22,435 nt of DNA. Source: Acidobacteriota bacterium (GTDB taxonomy: Bacteria > Acidobacteriota > UBA4820 > DSQY01). The DNA is taken from positions 2,053 to 24,487 of the forward strand of contig JAKAIJ010000007.1 in assembly GCA_021814355.1 (NCBI GenBank), read 5' to 3'. This document shows positions 1 through 6,211 of the stretch, one piece after another; position 1 is the first letter of the stretch, and each line of letters begins with the position of its first letter. The notes beneath the pieces are model-generated. The model ran no database searches and was not told the origin of the DNA. It saw only the letters and a program-made list of their open reading frames with translations. The position numbers and the translations under genes are program-made.

Positions 1-2
1 TG

Positions 3-269
3 GTGGCCCCCCAGACGAGCATCTCCGAGGCCATCGAGCGGCTCTACCCCGACCCCGCCGGGAAAGGGCCCGCCGGCGAGACGGCCCCCGAGGGCGCCTT
101 CGCGGACCTGGCCCGCGAGGTGGAGGCCCTCGACGAGTTCGGCCACCACTTCATGTCCGTGAACGGGCGGCTCGACCGGATGGCGACAGCCCTCGACGCG
201 ATCAACGAGCGGCTGGACCGCCTGGAGCGGGCCCTCTCCGGTCGCGCCCCCGGTACTCCCCGGGATTGA
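3..269 (+). CDS. C-terminal part of a small coiled-coil protein (hypothetical, possibly 5'-truncated)
   Basis: I do not recognise this protein. The frame is open from the window edge to a TGA at 267-269, giving 88 residues. A GTG at 3-5 could be the start, but the gene may equally begin before the window. The second half (about residues 50-80) has regular hydrophobic spacing with N-x-R-L-D-R-M and N-E-R-L-D-R-L-E-R-A-L segments, as expected of a short amphipathic coiled coil. The first half is rich in Ala, Glu, Gly and Pro. It converges on the NtrC-type regulator and overlaps its 3' end by 68 bp. That overlap is tolerable because the last residues of the regulator lie beyond its DNA-binding helix. 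It could still be a spurious GC-rich frame. Confidence 0.45.
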   Translation: MAPQTSISEAIERLYPDPAGKGPAGETAPEGAFADLAREVEALDEFGHHFMSVNGRLDRMATALDAINERLDRLERALSGRAPGTPRD

Positions 270-1578
270 TGCCGAGCTGGGCGAGCTTTTCGTAGAACCG
301 GGAGCGGCTGAGCCCCAGCTCGCGGGCCGCCCGCGCCACGTTCCCCCCGCACCGCTCTAAGGCCTGCGCGATGGCCCGGCTCTCCGTGTCGCGACGGACC
401 CCCGCCAGCGTGCCCGCCCCGGCGCCGCCCCGGCCGTCCAGCACCTCTCCGGGCAGGTCCTCGGGCCCCGGCGACGCGGGACCCGCCAAGAGCGCCGCGC
501 GCTCCACCGCCCAGCGGAGCTGGCGGATGTTCCCGGGCCAGGGGCAGGCCGCCAGGGCCGCCAGGAGGGCTTTTTGCGGCTCGGGAGCCGGCCATCCCTG
601 CCGGGCGAAGGCCTCCTTCAGAAAGTGCGTCGCCAGGGCCTCCACCTCCTCGGGCCGCTCCCTCAGGGGGGGCACGGCGAGGCGCAGGCCCGCCACGCGA
701 TAGTAGAGGTCCTGACGGAACTGGCCCCGGGCGGTGAGCGCCTCCAGGTCCCGGTGGGAGGCGGCCATCACCCGCACGTCCACGGCCACCGGCCGGTCGG
801 CTCCCACCGGGTCCACGGCGCCCTGCTCGAGGGCCCGCAGGAGCTTGGCCTGCACGGGAGCCGGAAGGTCTCCCACTTCGTCCAGGAAGAGGGTGCCCCC
901 TTCGGCGCTCTGGAACTTTCCCCGGCGGGACGATTCGGCCCCCGTGTAGGCGCCTTTTACGTGTCCGAAGAGCTCGGACTCCGCGAGCGCCTCGGGAAGG
1001 GCGGCGCAGTTGAGGGCCATGAAGGGGCCCGAGCGGCGCGGACTCCGGGCGTGGATCCACCGGGCCAGGACCTCCTTGCCCGAGCCGGTCTCACCAGTGA
1101 TCAAAAGCGGCGCGTCGGAGGCCGCGAAGCGGGCCGCCTGGTCGAGGACCGCGCGCAGGGCGGGCGAGGCGGCCACCAGCGGCGGTTCCCCGGGAGAGGC
1201 CCTTCGGGCCGCCTCGGCCTGGCGCACCGCGTTGCGGACGGTGATGAGCAGGCGCTCTCGGTCGAGGGGCTTCTCAAGGAAGTCGAAGGCCCCCGACTGC
1301 ACCGCCCCCACGGCGGCGGGGATCGAACCGTGGCCGGAGATGACCACCACCTCGGTGGCGCCGCCCAGCCGGCGGGCCTCCCGAAGGACGGCGGTTCCCT
1401 CCCCATCGGGCAGGCGCAGGTCCACCAGGGCCACTTCGGGCGGCGGGGAGGCCGCCATCGCCCGCAGCCCCTCCTCGGCGGTCGCCGCCTCGGTCACCTT
1501 GTAGCCCTGGCGCTCCAGCATGGCCCTCACGGCCTGACGGATCGCCGGCTCGTCGTCCACCACGAGCACGTGCCTCAT
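202..1578 (-). CDS. NtrC-type sigma-54-dependent response regulator
   Basis: A 458-residue two-component transcription activator of full family length. The N-terminal receiver domain has the acidic pair D8-D9, the phospho-acceptor D53 (VALVDLRLPD), S81 and K103. The central AAA+ domain has a Walker A (GETGSGKE, 162-169), the sigma-54 contact loop as GAYTGA (209-214, a common Tyr variant of GAFTGA), Walker B FLDE (231-234) and WPGN (347-350). The C-terminal Fis-type helix-turn-helix (about 410-436) contains GGNVARAARELGLSRS. I chose the ATG at 1576-1578 because it places MRHVLVVDDEP at the usual receiver N-terminus and has a GAGG element just upstream. A longer frame reaches an ATG at 1605. 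No histidine kinase lies nearby, so the partner and target promoters are unknown. No clear -24/-12 promoter was seen in the window. Confidence 0.95.
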   Translation of the reverse strand: MRHVLVVDDEPAIRQAVRAMLERQGYKVTEAATAEEGLRAMAASPPPEVALVDLRLPDGEGTAVLREARRLGGATEVVVISGHGSIPAAVGAVQSGAFDFLEKPLDRERLLITVRNAVRQAEAARRASPGEPPLVAASPALRAVLDQAARFAASDAPLLITGETGSGKEVLARWIHARSPRRSGPFMALNCAALPEALAESELFGHVKGAYTGAESSRRGKFQSAEGGTLFLDEVGDLPAPVQAKLLRALEQGAVDPVGADRPVAVDVRVMAASHRDLEALTARGQFRQDLYYRVAGLRLAVPPLRERPEEVEALATHFLKEAFARQGWPAPEPQKALLAALAACPWPGNIRQLRWAVERAALLAGPASPGPEDLPGEVLDGRGGAGAGTLAGVRRDTESRAIAQALERCGGNVARAARELGLSRSRFYEKLAQLGINPGEYRGRDRRGPAPGGPAAR

Positions 1579-1649
1579 GGCCTCAGCATACCGCCGTTGA
1601 ACCATTGCGGGAAGGGCTCCGGCGCCCTCCGGAGGGGTGCCGCCGCGGC

Positions 1650-1678
1650 TTGACAGCGGAGGGGGCGGGGACTATATT
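1650..1678 (+). promoter_or_regulatory. Near-consensus sigma-70 promoter of the ferredoxin gene
   Basis: TTGACA at 1650-1655 and TATATT at 1673-1678 are separated by exactly 17 bp. This is a full-consensus -35 with a five-of-six -10, unusually strong for so GC-rich a genome. Transcription would begin near 1685 and leave a leader of about 67 nt before the ATG at 1752. The divergent regulator gene starts at 1578, so the promoter lies between the two. Confidence 0.8.
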
Positions 1679-1751
1679 CAAGGCTCTTTTGCAGGGAGGG
1701 GCGAGGGCGCCCCGCCCAGGGGCCGGGATCCAATCAGGGAGGTCCAGAGCA

Positions 1752-1985
1752 ATGGCCGACAGCAACCTCAAGGTCGCCGAGAACGTCCCCGGCAAGTGGT
1801 ACGTGGACGAGAACTGCATCGCATGCGACTCGTGCATCTCCATCGCCCCCGACCACTTCGCCATGACCGAGGACGGCAGCCACGCCTTCGTGACCAAGCA
1901 GCCCGAGACGCCCGAGGAGGAGCAGGCCTGCGCGGACTCCAAGGCCTCGTGCCCCGTGGACGCCATCGGCGAAGACGGCGAGTGA
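1752..1985 (+). CDS. Single-cluster [4Fe-4S] ferredoxin
   Basis: A small (77-residue), acidic, soluble electron carrier. Three cluster ligands sit in C22-x2-C25-x2-C28 and the fourth is C67 in the C-P motif near the C-terminus. This is the pattern of mono-[4Fe-4S] ferredoxins like those of Thermotoga and Desulfovibrio. In those proteins a further Cys pair often forms a disulfide. Here C60 is present, but the position three to four residues after C28 is Ser/Ala (ISIAP), so C60 appears unpaired. The ATG at 1752 is chosen over upstream in-frame starts because GGGAGG lies about 10 nt before it and the preceding codons are not ferredoxin-like. The gene is monocistronic: its own strong promoter lies upstream and a hairpin terminator follows. 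Its redox partner is not visible here. Confidence 0.93.
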   Translation: MADSNLKVAENVPGKWYVDENCIACDSCISIAPDHFAMTEDGSHAFVTKQPETPEEEQACADSKASCPVDAIGEDGE

Positions 1986-2034
1986 GTCCCGCCCGGGGAG
2001 AGCCCCGGGAGGGATAGTTCCGGTCCGTGCCTTC

Positions 2035-2069
2035 CGGGCGGGGGGGGTTACCCCCCGCCCGAGCTTTGT
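2035..2069 (+). terminator. Rho-independent terminator after the ferredoxin gene
   Basis: An 11-bp perfect GC stem pairs 2035-2045 with 2051-2061 around a 5-nt loop, followed by a short T-containing tail (CTTTGT, 2064-2069). The stem starts 50 nt after the ferredoxin stop codon. The T-run is weak, but the stem is very stable and well placed. Confidence 0.75.
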
Positions 2070-2127
2070 CTGGCGGCCCTGCGCCTGTGGGCAGTTCGAC
2101 CCGGAGGAGCCCCCCCAACCCTGGGCC

Positions 2128-2152
2128 TGATACAATAAACTTCGGTAAGGAG
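2128..2152 (+). promoter_or_regulatory. Extended -10 promoter and strong ribosome binding site for the outer-membrane protein gene
   Basis: TGA-TACAAT at 2128-2136 matches an extended -10 element (TGN followed by a five-of-six -10). No convincing -35 is seen upstream. AAGGAG at 2147-2152 lies 6 nt before the ATG at 2159. That fixes the start there and not at a frame extension beginning at 2027, which would run through the terminator hairpin. Confidence 0.5.
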
Positions 2153-2158
2153 TACCCC

Positions 2159-5134
2159 ATGCGGCGGACTCTGCCCCTCGCCCTGGTTCTGGCCCTGGCG
2201 GCCTCGGCCCTCCCGGCTGCCGAAGTTCCGCAGGACCTGCGCTTCGGCCTGCGCGTCCCCCCCACGCAGTGGGGGGAGTTGACCCTCCTTCTGGCCCAGC
2301 GGCCGGTGAACGCCGCGAACCCCGTCACGGTTACCCTGGTCCTTCCCGAAGCTTGGGCGATGGCTCCCGACTGGACCGCCTTTCAGGCCGCCGTGGGCGC
2401 CGCCTCCGCTTCGGGCGCCCGGCTGGCGGTGACCACCGAGCTTCCGGCGGGCCTCGAGTCGCCCGAGGCGCTCTCCTACCTCGTGGCCCTCTCCGAGAAG
2501 GTGGCCGGCCAGGCGGGGACCTTGGGCATCGAGCTCCACCTCTCCAGTTATCCGCCCGAGCTTCTCGGCGCCTCCGACCGGCTCGCCCTCGACGTCAAGC
2601 GGCTCTGCGCCGCCCTGCGAGGCTCCGGCTCCGCCAAGGTCTACCTCGGGCGCCTGGACGAGACGGTGCTGCCCTCCCTGGAACCCCTCTACGAGCGGGA
2701 CCTGCGGGCCTACGTGGACGGCTACATCGCCGAGCCGGTGAACGCCGTCGGAGGGCCCCCGCAGGAGGTCCGCGACTTTCTCGAGAAGCACCACCCCGGT
2801 GCGCCCCTCTGGGTCCACCAGGCCGCCGTGCGGACGCCGCTGGGTGCCCAGCTCCTCGCGCTCTCCACCCTCTCCCGAGGCGTGGATTTCGTGGATCTCG
2901 AGGCCACGCCCCCGCTTCAACCCGTCTGGGACGGGTTGCTCTACCTGAGGGCCGCGGTCGCGGCCCGCATGGGAGTCGGGTTCGCCACCGAGGCTACGGG
3001 TATCTGGGAGGCGGGCCGGTACCGGGCCGACGTGGGCGTCCTCAACTTCCTCGACGCCGACACCTACGTCCAGGGGATGCTGCTCGTCGCCAACCGGGCG
3101 GAGTCGCCCAAGGGGACGCTCGAGGTGATCCTGCCCACCGCCGACGTGGCCGACGTCCGCGCCTACGCCCTTCCCGCGGCCCCCTCCGGCCCCCTGGCCG
3201 CCGCCGTGGACGCGAAGAAGAACCAGACCGTCCTCAAGGTCCCATGGCAGGGGACCCCCGTCCTCGTCCTCTTCGCCCGGCTCAAGACGGGAACGGTGGG
3301 GGAGGAGCGGGTGGCGGTCTCCGCCGAGTACCGTATCCCGGTGGAGCTCATCCTCGCGCGCCACCAGGCCTACCAGCAGGCCCAGGACGTGCTGCTGGAG
3401 AACTACGTGGCCGACGCCCGGGTGGACTATCATTTCAAGCTTCCCGGCGGAACGGGGAGCCTGGACCTCACCTTCCTCAACACCTTCTTCTTTGAAAAGG
3501 GGACGGGTGCCCGCTGGGTCCAGAACCAGCTCCTGCTCAACGGCGTCGCCTGGAAGGGCAAGAAGCTGCCCGAGCTGCCCGTCATCGAGCCCGAGAAGGT
3601 CAACACCCTCCCGCTCGCCCTCACCCTCGGCAAGGACTACAGCTACAAGTACCTCCGGGACGAGGCGGTGGAGGGGCGCGACTGCTACGTGGTGGAGTTC
3701 ATCCCCCTCCCCGAAGCGAAGGGGAGCCTCTACGAGGGCCGTGTTTGGATTGACAAGCGGAGCTACGCGAAGGTCAAGATGGTGGTCCGCCAGACGCGCC
3801 TGGTGGAACCCCAGGTCAGCAACGAGGAGACCGACATCTTCGAGGCGCTCCCCGGCCCGGCGGGCCGCGACTACCGCGTCATGACGCGGGTGAAGGGCCA
3901 GCAGATCTTCTCGGTCATCGGCCGGAACGTCGTGGCCGAGCGCGAGATCCGGTTCACCGCGGTGCGCCTCAACGTCCCCGACTTCAGGGACCAGGTGGCC
4001 CGGGCCGAGGCCAGCGACCGACTCATCCTCCAGGACACGGAGAAGGGCCTGCGGTACCTCGAGAAGCAGCCCGACGGGAGCCGCAAGGTTCAACTCGAGC
4101 CGAGCACGCACCGGCTCTTCGCGGTGGGCGGCGCCTACTACGACCAGAGCCTCGACTACCCCCTCCCGCTGGCGGGCGTGAACTACTTCGACTACAACTG
4201 GCGCAAGACCAAGACCCAGGTAAACCTCTTCGTGGCGGGCGCCGTGAACACGGCCTCGATCTCCAAGGTCAACCTCTTTCCCAAGGTGGACGGGCGGCTG
4301 GACGCGCTGGTCTTCCTGATCCCCTTCCAGGATAAGGAATACGTTGGGGGCCGGGAGGACGAGGCGCAGCGGCTGAAGGTCTTGCGGGAGCAGGTCTCGG
4401 GCGGGCTCGGGTGGCGCCCCACCCAGTTCTCCAAGCTCTCCTTCGGCCTCGACGCCACCTATTACCGCTTCCGCAACGCCGGTCCCACCGACCCCGGGGA
4501 CCGCTATTTCACGACCCACCTTTACGTCGGACCGTTCACCGCCCCAAGGGACCACGCGGACCTGTCGTTCAGCGCGGGGTACGACTACTCCCGCCGGGGC
4601 TGGCAGGCCTCCCTGGGGTACGAGGGGCACCGCCGGAGCCGGTGGGACGCCTGGGGCTACATGGCCCCGGGGACCGACGTCTCCCGGCAGAGGGCGTACG
4701 CCCGCTGGGACGCCACCTTCTCCAAGACCTTCTATCTTCCCAACTTTCAGAAGGTCGGCGCGGCGGTCACGTGGCTCGACGGCCGGCACCAGGACCGCTT
4801 CAGCCGCTACGAGTTCACCTACATGGGGAAACGCTCCCTCTCGGGCTTCTCGGGCAGCGGCGTGCGGTTCGACCGGGGCGCCACCGCCCGCCTCCTCTAC
4901 GAATTCAACGTGGCGGACGTGGTGCGGTTCGGCGTCAACGTGGACCGGGCGCGGGTGAAGCCGCTACGCGGCGCGGACCTCTGGCAGAGCCACACGGGCC
5001 TCGGCGTCTCGGGCGCCGTGACGGGCCCCTGGCGTACCTTCTGGACGCTGGACCTGGGCTACGTCCTTCAGAGCGACATCCCCGCCGTGCGCCACAAGTA
5101 CACCGTGGCGCTGGTGGTCCTGAAGCTCTGGTGA
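2159..5134 (+). CDS. Large outer-membrane protein: TIM-barrel-like domain, LolA-like domain and C-terminal beta-barrel
   Basis: A 991-residue exported protein with no exact family name I recognise. Residues 1-22 form a signal peptide (Arg-Arg, hydrophobic stretch, A-L-P-A-A). Residues about 25-330 show alternating beta/alpha segments resembling a (beta/alpha)8 glycosidase-like fold, followed by a beta-sandwich-like part to about 410. Residues about 425-590 resemble the LolA/RseB-type half-barrel seen in outer-membrane-lipoprotein-sorting-like proteins (LENYVADARVDYHF through VWIDKRSYAKVKMVV). Residues about 655-991 are alternating amphipathic strands rich in Tyr, Phe and Trp, ending in a C-terminal Trp, as expected of a beta-barrel inserted by the BAM machinery. 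The gene has its own ribosome binding site and seems monocistronic, with dedA 150 bp downstream. The domain assignments are by inspection only; the barrel is the safest and the TIM-barrel the least certain. Confidence 0.85.
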   Translation: MRRTLPLALVLALAASALPAAEVPQDLRFGLRVPPTQWGELTLLLAQRPVNAANPVTVTLVLPEAWAMAPDWTAFQAAVGAASASGARLAVTTELPAGLESPEALSYLVALSEKVAGQAGTLGIELHLSSYPPELLGASDRLALDVKRLCAALRGSGSAKVYLGRLDETVLPSLEPLYERDLRAYVDGYIAEPVNAVGGPPQEVRDFLEKHHPGAPLWVHQAAVRTPLGAQLLALSTLSRGVDFVDLEATPPLQPVWDGLLYLRAAVAARMGVGFATEATGIWEAGRYRADVGVLNFLDADTYVQGMLLVANRAESPKGTLEVILPTADVADVRAYALPAAPSGPLAAAVDAKKNQTVLKVPWQGTPVLVLFARLKTGTVGEERVAVSAEYRIPVELILARHQAYQQAQDVLLENYVADARVDYHFKLPGGTGSLDLTFLNTFFFEKGTGARWVQNQLLLNGVAWKGKKLPELPVIEPEKVNTLPLALTLGKDYSYKYLRDEAVEGRDCYVVEFIPLPEAKGSLYEGRVWIDKRSYAKVKMVVRQTRLVEPQVSNEETDIFEALPGPAGRDYRVMTRVKGQQIFSVIGRNVVAEREIRFTAVRLNVPDFRDQVARAEASDRLILQDTEKGLRYLEKQPDGSRKVQLEPSTHRLFAVGGAYYDQSLDYPLPLAGVNYFDYNWRKTKTQVNLFVAGAVNTASISKVNLFPKVDGRLDALVFLIPFQDKEYVGGREDEAQRLKVLREQVSGGLGWRPTQFSKLSFGLDATYYRFRNAGPTDPGDRYFTTHLYVGPFTAPRDHADLSFSAGYDYSRRGWQASLGYEGHRRSRWDAWGYMAPGTDVSRQRAYARWDATFSKTFYLPNFQKVGAAVTWLDGRHQDRFSRYEFTYMGKRSLSGFSGSGVRFDRGATARLLYEFNVADVVRFGVNVDRARVKPLRGADLWQSHTGLGVSGAVTGPWRTFWTLDLGYVLQSDIPAVRHKYTVALVVLKLW

Positions 5135-5284
5135 GACTCTCGCGTCGTTCAGTAGCCCCGGCAGAGCCAGCCCCGGTCGCGGCCGGGGACCTCCGCGCCC
5201 GTCGCCGTGGTGTCCGTGGGACCCCCGCTCCGCGTTGACTTGCCCCCCCGCCTCTGGCACCCTGCGGGGGCCGGAGGTGCGCGG

Positions 5285-5935
5285 GTGGAGACGCTTCTCG
5301 ACTTCTTGAAGGCCCTCTACGACCCCGAGAAGCTCAAGGGGCTCGTCGCCGCGGGCGGTTACCCCGTGCTCGGGGGTATCGTCTTCGCGGAGACGGGGCT
5401 CATGGTGGGCTTCTTCCTTCCCGGCGACTCCCTTCTCGTGACCGCGGGCATCCTGGCGGGCCAGGGGATCCTGGACCCGTGGGCACTCTGCGGGCTCCTT
5501 TCCGCGGCCGCCGTCCTGGGCGACAACACGGGCTACTGGATCGGCCGCAAGACGGGTCCCGCGGTCTTCAGGCGCCCCAAGTCGCTCCTCTTCAACCCCG
5601 CCCACGTCGAGCGCGCCCACGCCTTCTACGAGAAGTACGGCGGCAAGACGGTGGTCCTCGCTCGGTTCGTCCCCGTCGTGAGGACCTTCGCGCCCGTGGT
5701 GGCGGGGGTGGGGAAGATGCGGTGGAGCCGGTACATTCTCTTCAGCGTGGGCGGCGGGGTTCTCTGGATCTGCAGCATGACGCTGACGGGGTATTTCCTG
5801 GGGACCCTCTCCGGCGTGACGCGGTACCTCCACGTCATTATCCTGACGGTGATCTTCCTCTCCATCCTGCCGGCGATCATCGAGGTGGCGCGCGTGCGCC
5901 GAAGGCGACGGCGCGGAGGTCTAAAAATGGGGTAG
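5285..5935 (+). CDS. DedA-family (SNARE-associated/VTT domain) membrane protein
   Basis: A 216-residue inner-membrane protein. Family members move polyprenyl-phosphate carriers or phospholipids across the membrane (UptA-type undecaprenyl-phosphate recycling is the best-known role) in a proton-motive-force-dependent way. Hallmarks visible are the re-entrant segment FAETGLMVGFFLPGDSLLVTAG with its conserved acidic residues, GDNTGYWIGRKTG, and the membrane-embedded arginine motif LARFVPVVRTFAPVVAG. Two further hydrophobic helices and a basic tail (RVRRRRRRGG) end the protein. I chose the GTG at 5285 because GGAGG (5273-5277) sits 7 nt upstream and the protein then begins at the usual position; a frame extension to 5207 adds non-family residues. 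Downstream is a 276-bp gap, so it is probably transcribed alone or read through from the preceding gene. Confidence 0.92.
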   Translation: METLLDFLKALYDPEKLKGLVAAGGYPVLGGIVFAETGLMVGFFLPGDSLLVTAGILAGQGILDPWALCGLLSAAAVLGDNTGYWIGRKTGPAVFRRPKSLLFNPAHVERAHAFYEKYGGKTVVLARFVPVVRTFAPVVAGVGKMRWSRYILFSVGGGVLWICSMTLTGYFLGTLSGVTRYLHVIILTVIFLSILPAIIEVARVRRRRRRGGLKMG

Positions 5936-6135
5936 AGCCGGGCGTGGACCGCGGCCCCCCGGCGAATACGATTCCACCTCGGAAACACACCGAACACACA
6001 AGAAACTTGTTTTCTCGTTTCATCCTCCGGTTGAGCCGCGGCCCGGGGTGGACTCCCGATGTGAAGCGGGCATGACAAACCGCCGCGGATGGACACCCCG
6101 GGGCGGCGGTCCTGCATAGGGGAGGAAGGCGCCCC
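5936..6135. other. Gene-free interval with hairpins and a repeat-like segment
   Basis: No gene is visible. The segment 5980-6010 contains two AACACAC units in a 9-nt step, which may be a decayed copy of a dispersed repeat. Two possible RNA stems follow: a 9-bp pair joining 6042-6050 with 6094-6102, and an 8-bp pair joining 6079-6086 with 6103-6110. The stems interleave, so they would exclude each other. They lie downstream of dedA and before the next promoter, so they could shape the dedA transcript 3' end. No T-run follows. Confidence 0.35.
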
Positions 6136-6151
6136 TGTGATACGCGTCACG
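6136..6151 (+). promoter_or_regulatory. CRP/FNR-family-like operator
   Basis: TGTGA at 6136-6140 and TCACG at 6147-6151 flank 6 bp, giving a perfect GTGA-N6-TCAC core. This is one base from the classical CRP consensus TGTGA-N6-TCACA. Its centre (6143.5) lies 41.5 bp upstream of the start site predicted from the -10 at 6173-6178, the textbook class II activator position. The regulator itself is not in the window. Confidence 0.5.
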
Positions 6152-6172
6152 GGCTTTATAAGGAGAAGAGGG

Positions 6173-6178
6173 TATATT
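6173..6178 (+). promoter_or_regulatory. -10 element of the propeller-protein gene
   Basis: TATATT with no good -35 (the hexamer 17 bp upstream is GC-rich), as expected of an activator-dependent promoter. The predicted start is near 6185, giving a 27-nt leader that contains GGGAG at about 6199-6203, 8 nt before the ATG. The 10-mer TATATTCAAG here is identical to that at the ferredoxin -10 (1673-1682). Confidence 0.5.
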
Positions 6179-6211
6179 CAAGAATGAAAATCAGGGGCGG
6201 GAGACCCTCCT

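Noticed and set aside
2048..4789. A 913-codon open frame antisense to the outer-membrane protein gene
   Set aside because: Its translation is low-complexity (Gly, Val, Leu, Glu, Arg) with no domain. The plus-strand gene has a signal peptide, a ribosome binding site and a coherent architecture. Long antisense frames are common in GC-rich codon usage.
5235..5269. Promoter (TTGACT) or sigma-54 site (TGGCAC) before dedA
   Set aside because: The hexamer 17 bp after TTGACT is CACCCT, not a -10, and the bases at the -12 position after TGGCAC are all G. Neither type fits.
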